A program made the translations under genes and the position numbers. 64,000 nucleotides of DNA, from the NCBI GenBank assembly GCA_963573305.1, contig OY754327.1, positions 181,792,386 through 181,856,385 on the forward strand. The letters run 5' to 3'. Below the pieces are notes generated by a model. That model did no database searches. It was not told the origin of the DNA and saw nothing but the letters and a program-made list of their open reading frames with translations. Source of the stretch: Pyrrhosoma nymphula. Its lineage: Eukaryota; Arthropoda; Insecta; Odonata; Coenagrionidae. Below, in pieces: positions 10,511 through 22,104 of this stretch; positions within the stretch are counted from its first letter, which is position 1, and each line of letters begins with the position of its first letter.

Positions 10511-10795
10511 CTATGAATCTCTAATTTTTCCCCTCGGGTTTAAAAAAATGCTGCTACTGGTGACTGCAAAGGCAACTCGTGTATAACTATCTCCTTTTCC
10601 ATCCTGGTACGGATTAAAATCGGTAATTGTCCATAGATAATAGTCTCGAGCTCTACCCACTTCCGCTTCCATCCTTGCGATCACATCGTCAAATTTATCC
10701 ACTCCCTTAAAATATTCATGCTCATCCAAAATTGGTTGCGCTTTTTTCCACAAACTGGAGAGTAATGTAGCACATATCGCTAGAACATCAAACAC
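10511..10795 (-). CDS. Unrecognised open frame, possibly an exon or transposon fragment
   Basis: A minus-strand frame, open from about 10840 to a TAG at 10511, has ordinary-looking protein composition: VLAICATLLSSLWKKAQPIL, then DEHEYFKGVDKFDDVIARME, then ARDYYLWTITDFNPY. It has mixed hydrophobic and acidic helices, aromatic residues and no low-complexity bias, unlike most chance frames here. No family was recognised. No ATG lies near its beginning (a GTG is present), and no good acceptor was found. It could be the last exon of a minus-strand gene, a transposon remnant, or chance. Confidence 0.22.
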   Translation of the reverse strand: MFDVLAICATLLSSLWKKAQPILDEHEYFKGVDKFDDVIARMEAEVGRARDYYLWTITDFNPYQDGKGDSYTRVAFAVTSSSIFLNPRGKIRDS

Positions 10796-11380
10796 GCCCC
10801 TTAACCTGCCTCCTGATACATATTTAGGTAACTATTTTTAGGCCTAGTTAATTTCTTGTGAACGTTAGCCGCAAGGTGAGGTATCCCTTACGCTAATTTG
10901 ATGTTAACTGAGAGTTTGGGTTTCGTATATTACACCAAACTGTCGGTTATTTGGTGAATTATCGATGGGAGAACCTATTAGCATCGGTTTTCTCACCGAA
11001 AAATTATTCAACTACATATTATGAAAACCAACCCGAAAAGTGGTCTGCAATTTTGAGATTGCCTAATTCACGGAAGATATGTTCTTTTGTCTCAGTTAAC
11101 TAAATAATAGAAATAATAAAGATAAATAGACCTTTAAGTGACTCGCGGTATACCTGTGTTCAGTACGAAGGTAACTTTTCCAGTGAAGCCTTTATCAACT
11201 ATCGGGTTTTAATTGTTTTTTTTAATAATGGTCATTTAAAATGTCCTTAAAATGTCCTAAAACCTAAAGGAGGATTTAAAAATGTGATCGAAGCAACGAA
11301 AAGACGAAGACAACTTTTCAGAATTTCGTCTTCCTTGACTGCGCGTGAACAGGATGGTTTCGACGCGTTCAGTAGAAAAA
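10796..11380. other. Noncoding, nothing recognised
   Basis: AT-rich sequence without an ordered repeat or coding signal. Confidence 0.4.
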
Positions 11381-11384
11381 AAAT

Positions 11385-11610
11385 GAAGAAATGAACTCTG
11401 TGACCGGAAAATATTTTTCCGCGGTGAGGCTGCCAGGCGATAGCGCTCGTCGCTTCCGCCCCCGAACCCTCCTCCGGCCCTCGTCGTCTGACTCACCACC
11501 TGACGTCAGGGGGGGGCGAGGAGGGGAAAGAGGATCCGGGCTCCTTTTAGTGGTGGTGGGGCTTTCATTAAAGAGCTGCGGAGCATTGTGTGGATCACTT
11601 GGTCTCTCGG
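11385..11610. other. GC-rich, CpG-dense island
   Basis: A sharp rise in GC content with many CpGs (GCGCTCGTCGCTTCCGCCCC, CCTCGTCGTCTGACTC) and a G-run near 11508. All six frames are partly open because of composition. It is a candidate promoter or regulatory island. No TATA box or clear donor was identified. Confidence 0.4.
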
Positions 11611-14600
11611 AACAGAATACGCGGTCAAAAGAGAGCAAATACGTACTCGAGAACCAAATTATTTAATCACGTGCATATCAGAGACTTGAATGCTTGCACG
11701 AGCTGACCTAGTATTTTCATCCCGTGTTCTATCGCGATGTGCTAAAACGTGCTGACAATGTTGCGAATGCGCTCATAATCTCGGTCCAACAAAGTAATGC
11801 CGTAGATGAATACGTTCTCTATATTGGTTCCATAACTAAGCAATACGTGCTCATACTCTCTTGGATTTTCTTCTATCTGTTTTTGGTTAATCCACTCGAA
11901 TGCGTTAGAACATGAATTACGTACGATTACAATTCGGATCTCTCGATATTCTATCCTTCTAATTCAATTCACTGATTAGGAAATAGATTATTTGGGCTTA
12001 TTTCCTACGATCCCTTATATTTCTCATTTCATTATGTGTGATTCGCTCGGTAGCTTCAAATCCATTTCATGCCTGTTTATGCAGCTTACTCCGCAATATT
12101 GTCTACTAGAAAACGCCACACTCTGGTACGCTCTACGCTAGCTGTACGCTGTAATTAGTTCAGAAGAATTTAGCAGCCCGCTCCATCCGGGGCTCATACT
12201 CCTTCATGTAAAATTATCCTCCCCGTCATCTATTCGTATGCGATCAGATGCTCATTCTCTGAAGCGACTCGCATCGATTCATAATATTCGAATCGGCAAG
12301 TCAATTTTCACGCAAACTATTGAGTTTAAAGAACTTGAAAAAGAGATCCGCAAATAAATTATTGTCCTTGAGTCGTGTATCACCATTTAATCACATTCAC
12401 TCATCCTTTAGTGCTCATGAATCTCTTAATAATCACACTAACTCATGGTTTTCCGATTTTGATTTACTTTAATTTAAGATTATAGTCTAGAGCTTCGATC
12501 AAATAATGGCGGTTATTTGCGGGGAATTCTAAAAATGACACATATATATATTATTGGCAATACTTCATCACCCTTCATTGAATGGTATTATTTAAAATAT
12601 TTGTCCAGCTTATTCAGAAAATGTATTGATAGTTTTTCTGGGATAACCGGCAATGAGTCCAGATTAACACTCATGGTGTGCTGTGACGCTATGTTACGTA
12701 ACCTGAGAGCTGGAAAGACATTAATTTCGTCATCACATCAAATAATCGTTTCATTGTTGATTTCGAAGAGGTTATGAATATGCATTTTATACGAATTACG
12801 TTGCTTCATTTCCTATGTTGCTTTCCCTTAATTTTTTTGAAGCAGTGGTTAACTGATAACTGTTCTTGATGTTACGGCATCATTTGGTGATCAGAAGGCC
12901 GTAATTGACCGTTTCTCAGGAAGATAATCGCATCGCGGCAGTACCAATATTACTCTCTCTCATACCAGAAATTCTCCTGCAGTTTGATTTTTCATGCAAA
13001 TTAAACTCTCAAGAAAGTATACACAATAAAAGTGTCCTTAAAAAATAACATCTTCTCAGTCAAAAAGTATCAGGTTCTCTCTGCAGTTGTGTGAATGAGT
13101 TTTAATGTGTTGAAACTTGAATTTTGCGAGCTACCAATATTTGTCCAGGTCTCTCAAGGTAGTAGAGTTTCTTAATAATGTCGTATCCAAAAGGCTGGAA
13201 GTATATAATTTTAAATGACTAATATTTTAAATGCTGACAAAATTCGCGATGCTCTGAGTGACTAATTCTATGTGATGAATAACATTTTGCTTAAAATAGT
13301 GTTGTATTAACTCTATTTTGTTTTCCCTATTCTTTCTGCCGGCTGAAATTGTGAAAGGTAGCCGAATATCCCGCACTTTGATATTTTCCGATTAGTTTAA
13401 AATTTACAGGAAATGAGTTAATATTTGGAAATAAGTACATAAATGTAGCAAAAATTTAAGAAAGCTACATTTACCTATGACAACGGAGTACAACAGTATG
13501 TATACCTTAAGGCCGTAACACAGTCATAGGGTTCATTGCATGTTTAGAATGTGGCCAAGGGTAATACCGAAATCATTGGCGGTGGGAGATGTGACCATTT
13601 ATGCATATTTGAAGTGAAACCAAGGCAAATTTACTGTCGTTTATTGGTTTTTATGCTAACTTCCGCGAACATACTCTGCGCAAAATATTTTAACGTGCCT
13701 CTCAAATCGCATTCTTTCCGCATTGTGCTTATACAGCCTCGCTAAAATAAATGCCCGCCCAAACCAAAATACCCCATCACTTTTCTCCCTAGGATACCTG
13801 GGATGGTCAAGAGAAGCTGTAGGTCATATTTCTGGGTGGTATAAACATAAATTAATGTATCAAATTTTGGCCCCCTAGTGCTGAAATATCTCCGGTCGTA
13901 GTTACTGTATATGATGCACAATTGCCTGAGAAATAAACAGCCGGGATGACGAGTGGAATTCTCGAGTCCCAGCATCATATATATTATTACAGAAAGGTTT
14001 TTTTTCTGTCATTCCGTATATGCTCAGTTAATACTGCACCTACAGTGATAAATGAGGTATCATTTTAAACGTTGAATTGCCGGCTTCTAACGAAAAATAC
14101 AATCTCAATCTCAAATTTCACTATTTACCCATTAATTTGACTTATAAGTTTCGATAAACTCTCTTGCCTGTATTGTATTCAAATGTTTTGTATATTTTTG
14201 CAAGAAATAAAGTATAAAGAAAGTACTTTATGATACACCTTCTTCTCTACTTACAACCCAATTACACCGTTTCCTTAACATACTTATTCCCTGATAGCGT
14301 GAAAGTGCGAAATTTTCGCACGGGTTACCTCGTCTAGTAAAAGCGATAATCAGAAGAATCAATCAAGTCCTATATTCTGACCGCGAATGGTTAAACAGTC
14401 TACGTCCCACTCTCATGCCTGAACCCTTAATCCAAAGGAGCTCTTTCTCTCGCTCATTTGTGGCGAGAATGGAAGGATAACGCGATCGGTGTCAAGGCAA
14501 CCGGAATTCCGGTCGCCTTGAATATTCGAGTGCTTCACTATATTGTTTTAAAAATGATGCGATGGTTTTGTGGCATTTCATCTGTATCCCCATATTACCC

Positions 14601-15400
14601 TGCGAGTCATCGCATGTGCGTGTGGCGGGTTGTGTTAAAACACCAGCCTTGGAGAACGGAAAGAATAGGGAAAAGAAATTGGAAGAAGGAAAGGACGAAA
14701 TGTTAGAGTGTCTTCGTGTCACTTGGGACCGGCTTTATAGTCTCCGGTTAAACACTTTATTGGCATGATAACCGATGTGGATATGCTCTCCAATCGATAA
14801 TATTCATGTCACCCGAGTCATACGTACTGTACGAAACATGATTTCTCAGTTGACACCACATGAATGTGAAAGCTACATCATCCAATGGCCAACGTTAATC
14901 AGACGTAATTAAACTGCGTTAGCGTTGTAAGTCATCTATAGCTTGTCCGTTGAGAACACGTTCGTACATACGTACAATGTACGTCAACTCGACGCACGTA
15001 TCCAAGGCAAGACTCAAGCCTGCATTATTCGGATTAGCTTTTAAGTGCATTATCGAAAATTTGGATAAAAATCAATTTATAAATCGGAAAGTGGACGTAC
15101 GTCTACGAGGTTAGGAATGCGCGAGGAATCATGATTGCTTTCTTCTTCAAGGGAAAACTCGTCGTCATAAAGCTTTTAGTTTTGGACAGTCCATGACCTA
15201 CACCCGTTCAACTCGATCTCAATGTCACAATCGTGTGGCTCGGCTTCTTGTGTCATGAATACTGACAAATTGAGGGGAGGAGTTAGAGCAAGGTAAAGGA
15301 AGGACGGATGCAGAAAAATCCTATGTTGATTCCATTTTAATCGTTACGAAATGCATCCATGAGTTATGTAAGTTTTTGTCCCATCCAATGCTAGTAATCT
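11611..15400. other. Long noncoding stretch, nothing recognised
   Basis: About 3.8 kb of AT-rich sequence with chance frames only. A short inverted pair, CGGAATTCCG, lies near 14510. No SINE, transposase, tRNA or splice-supported exon was identified. Confidence 0.4.
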
Positions 15401-15424
15401 GCCTACTTTGAATGTCCATCGCAC

Positions 15425-15500
15425 TCGACACGTTATTAGGATCTGGATTGCCACATCCGGTAATCGAACCGAGGCCCTCGGCGTGGGAAAACACTTTTCC
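15425..15500 (-). repeat. tRNA-like SINE fragment, antisense
   Basis: On the minus strand the B-box-like GGTTCGATTACC sits between GCCGAGGGCCTC and GGATGTGGCAATCC. This is the T-arm region of a tRNA-derived SINE. The body and tail were not resolved. Confidence 0.5.
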
Positions 15501-15596
15501 AATCCAATTATGTCAGTTGTTTTTCTCGCTTTCATACTTAAAGTTATGAATGATTGTAATTGGAATTATCAAGACCCGGTGTATGATCTGGTACTT

Positions 15597-15818
15597 TCCC
15601 GGCGTAGTTGATGAATGAACTCTTCTCGGGTTCCCAACCGGGTTAGACTCTCCATGGTGGCCGACGTTTCGATGCCCGACTCCTGCATCGTCATCTGGAC
15701 TGTTGAGTGATTCTACAACCCTGACGACGATGCACGAGTCGGGCATCGAAAGGTCGGCCATCATGGAGAGTCTAACCCGGTTGGAAACCCGAGAAGAGTT
15801 TATTCATCAAGGTCCGGG
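15597..15818. mobile_element. Foldback element with hammerhead-like cores in both arms
   Basis: Arms about 15597-15697 and 15718-15818 are inverted copies (GATGAATGAACTCTTCTCGG with CCGAGAAGAGTTTATTCATC; GGGTTAGACTCTCCATGGTG with ATCATGGAGAGTCTAACCC). The plus arm has CTGACGA at 15721-15727, a stem GATGC/GCATC, then GAAA at 15748-15751 and GGTC at 15752-15755. The minus arm (15663-15697) keeps GAAAC followed by GTC. A fragment of the same family lies at 32539-32576. There is no coding capacity. Stem I is weak, so cleavage activity is uncertain. Confidence 0.65.
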
Positions 15819-18640
15819 TTTTGTCTCAAGCCCTATGGTTGGTATGGTTTGTGGGGTATCTAATAAACGTAGGTCTCGGGCCTTGGACGCACGACTCCAG
15901 TCGCATCGTAAGACTCCGAATTTTATAATGGATTCAGTCCCTTCGGAAATGTGGAGAGACTGCTTCATTCGTATATGTAAGTTAGAGGTATACATATGCT
16001 GCTCTCCGTTTCCCAGATGTCGCGGGATGGAGGAAGGAGGAGGGAATGAGTTTTATATACATCCTGTTTCTCCCCCAAGTGCTTTTGAAGCTACTGGTTT
16101 TAAAACCCACAACTTTTTGCTGACACATTTTCTTCATATTATAACCAGAGTTGTTAGAGGAGGAGGTCCAGAGAGAGTTGCTATCGTAGATGAGGTAAAT
16201 TCTACTCAACTAAATTTTTGTTTGTACAGTAATTATTCACTAGCGTTCATAATTTCATTATTTATTTTTGCCTTAAAACTTATCTCACCTCAGTATTAAT
16301 GAATCACGTGTCATTATTAACGCGGCTATGAATAATTTATCGCTATCATCATCAGGTGAGGCATGCAATCGTAATTTTCCTCGAGTTGGGGAAGATGAAA
16401 AGCAATTATTGAGTCACTGCTGGAAGGATGAGGTGCAAGTGGGGTAGAAGTGACTTAACCGTTGATAATTAGCTGTACATTTCTGTACGGTAAAATAAAG
16501 TGAATTGTGAAGAAATTAAAGATATAACGTTTTTATTATTTTATAAGCCAATAACACGTCATGAATAATGGGCAAAGTACCCAGTCATGCTAATGTAATT
16601 AGTGTAGATTGTATTTATTTATCTTTTGTGTAAGTTATTTCACTGTTAATAGTTTAATATTCGGAGGCCGTTACTAATCTTTACAAAATATAAGCTCTGG
16701 CTAAAGTGCAACGTTTTTGACGGTAGCTACGTGGTTGCTGTGAAAATTTAACATGGGGCTTATGAGTTTGAGCTAAGGCGTGTTTACTTTTTTCAATTTA
16801 CAATTTATCTTGGTCTAAAATAGAAATTTTGGGATTTTTCCAGATATATGTGATGCATAACGGAATAAAATTGTATCAAAACTAACTAAAATTGATTCAG
16901 CAGTTTTCTTCATCATTAGCATCCGACCACCCTCCCCTCCGGACGTTGGCTTTTATTAGTATTGATGGTACTTTTTTTTAACCCTTCCAGCCGGTCAACG
17001 CATTTAATATGTGCGGCAGAATAACTTTTGCTGATGAGTTATGTCTTGTACACATTAAAATTTCTTTGTTCTTGCTAGATTCAAATGCGTCTTTATGCGC
17101 TTATAAGTTGCATATCTAGGTGAAAGGGATCTTAAATGAGTGCTGTTCGTTACTCGAGATAATATTTGGAAAACTCTTTATGATATTGTCGAATTTTTAG
17201 AGCGAAGCAATTTTTTCTTGTCCCTATTTGGAGTATTTTCTGGATAGACTATGGATAAATCTAGCAAATGACATCTTTATGTCATTCAGCTATTATTGAT
17301 CAGTTTAAATATATGCGTGGCCATTTAACTATGCTAATTATCTTAATTGCTCCAGTTCATCAAGTATCATCCAATTCATCAAGTGTTAGTGATATGAAGA
17401 ATGTATGATCGCACCGTGAGTTTATAGGTGTATCCATAAGCGTCTATAGGAAGAGAAAGCTTCTGAATATGGAGCCTGTGAAGTTCCTTAATGAAGGTTA
17501 TGGAGAATAGGAGTCCATATCTTGATAATAGGATTCCTCCTCAAACGTAATAGTCGCATCTAGAATATTTATTGTGAAGATCAGAAACTGCATTATGACC
17601 TTTAGAGACTGATATTTTTGAGAATCACAATAAAACTACCGTGCTGCTGATCAGTCTTATTTATCGTAAATAAATCCTTAACTTCGATTCTAAACCATTA
17701 AAAACTTAATCTTCTATATTCGTTGTGTAAAATTTCTGGAAAAATTCTTAGTGACGGAACACCTCGAAGTTTCCGAAGGTCGAGTTATATATACATGGAT
17801 CATCGATTTATAGCGGCGCTTCTTGGAACGCTTGCTGCAAACAACTTTCTAATTTATACCCTGTAAATTGGCGAGTCACTTCATTGAAACGGAACTTCTG
17901 ACTGCATAGGTACATACCATGTAAGCCAGTCATAGCCAAAGTGTGACTATGAATGCTCATTTCGATTTTTAAAACCTCTAAAAAAATTTTTTTTAATATT
18001 TACCTCGAGCAAACTCGCCATTATTACGAACATTCTATCTTTTAAAATTGTATTTTTATTACTTCTGTCGAAAATTTACTCTTTCCCTCGTTCAAGGAAT
18101 GCAGCGCAACTTTTCCTTGTATTAAAACAAATGCAAGAAATGATTTCATTAGTTTTGAGAGTCATTGTATTCGTCATAACATTCGCACATGACGCGTTTT
18201 TAGCTCTTATTTTATAAAGGAAGACTATAAATATTAGTCGCTGGTCACCGTTGCCATATGTGAAGTTCCTAGGCCTTTTTTTTTTAGATGAAGTGAATGA
18301 TTCTTGTCCCCGCTTCCAAGCTCGAGTAAAATGACGGGGATTTGCTCCCTCTTGTTCATCCTGAGTCAGCGCTTAAGCGGGCTAGGATGTGACATTTAAT
18401 GCTGGTTGATTGAATGGTTGGTATTTGTGGAAGCGACCGACTACAGAGGTCATATGCGCCTTTTAGGAGTGATAGTAAGGTTGATGAAGGAAGTAGTATC
18501 ATGTGGGGAATGGAGGAAGGGTGGAGAGAAACTCGGCGTCGGCATCACCCTGCTTACCGTTCGATTCAACGGACGTAGTGCTACACTAAAAGTGCTCTCT
18601 ATGTTAAACCCATGTAGGGATATCGGGATTCCATTGAAAA
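15819..18640. other. Noncoding stretch, nothing recognised
   Basis: AT-rich. The long frame 15703-16299 overlaps the foldback element and has no recognisable domain, so it was not called as a gene. Confidence 0.4.
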
Positions 18641-18725
18641 ATCTCCGCCAGTGCCAGGATTCGAACCCCTGTTCTCGGGATGGGAATCTATACATCGAGG
18701 TTACAGAATGAAATAGCATCGGATT
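18640..18725 (-). repeat. tRNA-like SINE fragment, antisense
   Basis: Read on minus, GGGTTCGAATCCTGGCACTG contains the B box GGTTCGAATCC exactly. It is preceded by a TAGATTCCCATCCCGAGAAC stretch. This is the T arm of a tRNA-derived SINE. No intact tRNA cloverleaf was found. Confidence 0.55.
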
Positions 18726-18899
18726 GTAAATCTAAGAAGCTCAGAATGTCATTCGCGGAACCTTCTTGGCAATTTCGAGAACGACACACATTCAAAAGCG
18801 TCATCCCAGTCACAGCGCCTCCTACCAGTTCCATTTATTCATTGCAAGTCGTGCACATCCCCAGGTCACAAGAAGACGCATCGTGCAATAAACTCAAAA

Positions 18900-19300
18900 A
18901 GTTAGTGTCGTGGACATGAACCTTTTGGTTTTTTCACCCACTCCGTCCGAGTAAGAGTCGCGAGCGCCCTCTTGAGTGTTTGAGAGGGAGAGAGAGAGGT
19001 CTTAATCGTGCCGGCCACGCCCCGCCCTTCCCGTCCTCCTCTTCCTCCCCCTTTCCCCCGGGTCGCCACCACTCCCACCACCCCACCCCCTCTTGTCTCG
19101 ATACGGAGAGAAAGAGCTCTTGAAGTCACGCTCTCCGGGAGGCAGTAGTGGCGACGAAGAAAAGGAAGTGTTTCTGCAACAGTGGTGTCGGTCTTGGTTC
19201 GAAGCTCGGGGGCGTTTAAGGAGGGTTGGGGCGGGGAAGATTTTTCGTCGCTTCCTTGCAGCCTTGCCTACCTCCGCCACCCTGCTGAATGTTACCAAAA
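18900..19300. other. GC-rich, CpG-containing pyrimidine-biased island
   Basis: Dense C/T tracts (TCCTCCTCTTCCTCCCCCTT) and CpGs interrupt AT-rich surroundings. Frames on both strands are open with low-complexity Gly/Arg or Ser/Pro content and are composition artefacts. It is a possible promoter or regulatory island within or upstream of gene A. Confidence 0.4.
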
Positions 19301-20155
19301 AGCAGGAAATCTATCTGTTATTCTGTAAATTTAATGAGGGATTACCATTAGGATTTACTCTATCGTATATCGCGTGACGTTGACTTGAAAAATAATTTAC
19401 CTCTGGATTAAAATTACTAATTTGAATGTTAATGTTTGAATTTGCCATTTCATTCAACCCTTGTCATTCTAATAGATTATAATTATTTTTTATTATTAGA
19501 GCAATGACATTCATTGGTGAGCTAGTTTCCGAAATGAAGAGAAATTCAATTTTGTAATAACTGCTGGAATCTCTCGCAGTGGATACCTGCTGTAAGACCG
19601 TATTCTAAGTCAAGCTGCATAACATTTTATTTTGTTAATTTTTCTCGTAACTTAATTTATACGTATATTTTAATGTTTAAAGTTTATGGATGGATTTGCT
19701 GAAAATGGATAGATGTTTTGGCCACTATATATATGCTTGCATCGATTTCAAGTAAGTATCAATTCTATCAGAAACGTCGTATAGTAACCGAAGAAATTGT
19801 GATTGTGAGTATATTCCTGTGCAAAAGGTTTATAAGAATTTAATTTTGTTCTTCATCTGAACTGCTTTGCATAGCCCATGTTCGTGAATTAATTTGAATC
19901 ATTTCTGCATCGCGTCTCAAGGACAACGGGCCGGGATACCAGCACACATATATATCCTTCTTTAATATAAAATTTTACCTGACTGAAATCATTCTGTTTG
20001 CCAATTATCCATTTAAGAGATTCATGGAAGTCAGCTTAAAATTTTTATAGCTCTTTGAGTGAGCGCGTATTCCTTTCAAGAACGTCGGAAGTATCTGACT
20101 CCAGCTAATATTTTTCAGGGAGAGAACTGTCGGGGACTAATCGGGATATAAACAT
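19301..20155. other. Noncoding, nothing recognised
   Basis: AT-rich sequence without coding or repeat structure that I could define. Confidence 0.4.
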
Positions 20156-20159
20156 TTCA

Positions 20160-20420
20160 ATCCAAGCGGGGGGAGCCGTTGAACAAAAGAAAATCGGAGG
20201 CGGCCCGCAAACACTGTGAGGGGCTTTGTGGGACTGTACTCAGGGAGGGATGGAGCGAAAGAGTCCCGCCTGCGCTTTGCAAGGGATGCTGTTTTTCCCT
20301 CTCACCCTCTGCGTTTCCTCTCCCTCGCTCATACTCTGTTTCTGCCTCAGGGGAGAAGAGGGAACATTCTTGCGGAGAGTTACTTGCGGGAATTAGTGAG
20401 TCATGTCCGAGAATGATTCC
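20160..20420. other. GC-rich island
   Basis: Moderately GC-rich with CpGs and CTC/GAG tracts (CTCTCACCCTCTGCGTTTCC). The frames at 20157-20528 (minus) and 20179-20451 (plus) overlap and show no domain. Possible regulatory island. Confidence 0.35.
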
Positions 20421-21075
20421 AATTCCACGCCATAAATCGGCTTTCATTTGAGAATTTTTAAATTTGCAATCCATCTTGAAGTACAAATGTGGCCGTTCGG
20501 GAAACATCTCCATGAGAAGTGACTCCATCTAAACAACTCGTGTTTAGTCCGATATATTATATTAATATAATAATAATATATTATAAATATTTCACTTTCT
20601 CCTCGCTCTTTTATGTTTACCTGCCAGGGTAGCTTCAGATTGGCCAACTTAATAAATCACTCTTTTTCGTGATTGATCAACTTAGCCACTTAATTTAATA
20701 GATGAACGAGAGCCGACTTTCGCACCATGTTCCTAAGGCTCTCTTATAAGCGCTCTCTTGACTCCCTTGTTCAAACTTAAATGCGAAATGAGTAATAGAC
20801 ACTTAGCGTGGAGAAATCTTGATTAAATGCAAGCTGTGGCCTTATATCCGAGTGAAAGTTTTGAGTTATTTTTGCTATAGTGTTTTTTTTGTGGTAAAAA
20901 TGAAGAACATACTTCAAACTTCTTTGTACCACTACTATTACTCATTTATATATATATATATGCATGTACTAATTCTCCGAAATTTTGTCAGGGTATTCAG
21001 AAAACCTCATTGTTTTTAAGCGTTCGAAAAGGGAGTCTAAATTTCCGATTTTCGAAGTTTTTTCCGATTGCCATC
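20421..21075. other. AT-rich noncoding stretch with TA microsatellite
   Basis: Contains TATATATATATATGCATG near 20950-20967 and an AT-rich ATATTAATATAATAATATAT run near 20556-20580. No gene was seen. Confidence 0.45.
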
Positions 21076-21079
21076 ACTT

Positions 21080-21570
21080 ATCTTCAATTTGATCCTGCCG
21101 GAGTTTTGGGTGTGCTCTGAGCGTGGACAGAAGGCGGGAGCAGAACCGAGAGAGCGCCAGCTGAAGGCGACCAGCCTCTGCATTACATTCCCTCTCTCGA
21201 AACCTCCTCCCCCCTCCTCCACATTACTCCCCCTTTCAGCGAGCGAACCCACCCGCCTCTGGGCCAGACAGGAAGTTAAAAAGCGGGCACCGCGCTCCGC
21301 CACTTGCCTCCCTCCCCTCCCACCCCCCCCCACCCCCTCCACCCCACACCCTCGCTCCTATTCTTTGCAGCCACCCTTCAGAAAGTATCTGGTGTACTGG
21401 TTAACAGGTTTATTATTTCGACATCTGCAATTATCCATAAGAAGGGGAGGATTTGCGGTGCCGCTTGCGTGCGTCCACTCATTCTTTGCTCTCCGTGAGA
21501 AGAGGAAAGGGTTGACTCCTCAGACGGCAAAGGCGATTGGCCGAATCGACGTCTCCGTGGCGAACTGAGT
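21080..21570. other. GC-rich island with C-runs
   Basis: A strong C-rich segment (CCTCCCCTCCCACCCCCCCC at about 21310) sits in a CpG-containing stretch. An open plus-strand frame 21068-21568 and an open minus-strand frame over the same bases are both low complexity. It is the GC island nearest upstream of the recognised gene A exons, so a first exon or promoter here is possible but not shown by any clear splice donor. Confidence 0.4.
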
Positions 21571-22104
21571 CGTGATCGATCAACATAGTGATGCGAAGGG
21601 AGTGAAGAAGATGGGCAAGAGTTGCATGCGTGTGTACCCTGTACCTGAAATTCGAGGAATTATTATGTGCGCCTTATTGCGCTATAATAAAATAATCCTG
21701 TTTCGGGGCGTCTTTCCGTCGGTGAAAAGCGATCCGCTGGACCTGGAATAAATAAAAAGACAAGGAGATCAAGTTGAACCTATGTGTATTTATTTCGAAA
21801 TTTTGCGATCTTTTATAACCTAGTGAAACGCATATCTGTGGGCATCGACAGGGAGCATCAATACCATTTTTCCAACGACCAGTAATCATCATTTGGACGC
21901 AGTTTGCTAACCTATGGGTTTTAGAACATTCGCATTTAAAGTTTACTTAAATTCTCTAATTAGTGAGTAACATGATCTTGTATCATAGCTACTGCTATGA
22001 CAAGTGTTGCTTCGTTGTGGTTCTATTATGTTTCACTTTATTACGATTTATTACTTTTCATTTACGAGCCTAGGCGTGACCTTCGTCTCTCACCATTTTT
22101 CCTC
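21571..22104. other. Noncoding, nothing recognised
   Basis: AT-rich sequence just before the truncated LINE; no gene or repeat boundary was resolved. Confidence 0.4.

Noticed and set aside
15703..16299. 198-codon plus-strand open frame
   Set aside because: Its first part is the arm of a foldback element and the rest has no domain, splice sites or coding-like composition.
18902..19377. Overlapping Gly/Arg-rich and Ser-rich open frames
   Set aside because: Composition artefacts of a GC-rich pyrimidine tract.
21037..21568. 166-codon plus frame and 101-codon minus frame
   Set aside because: Both cover the same C-rich island and are Pro/Ser or Gly/Arg low complexity. Kept only as a GC island.
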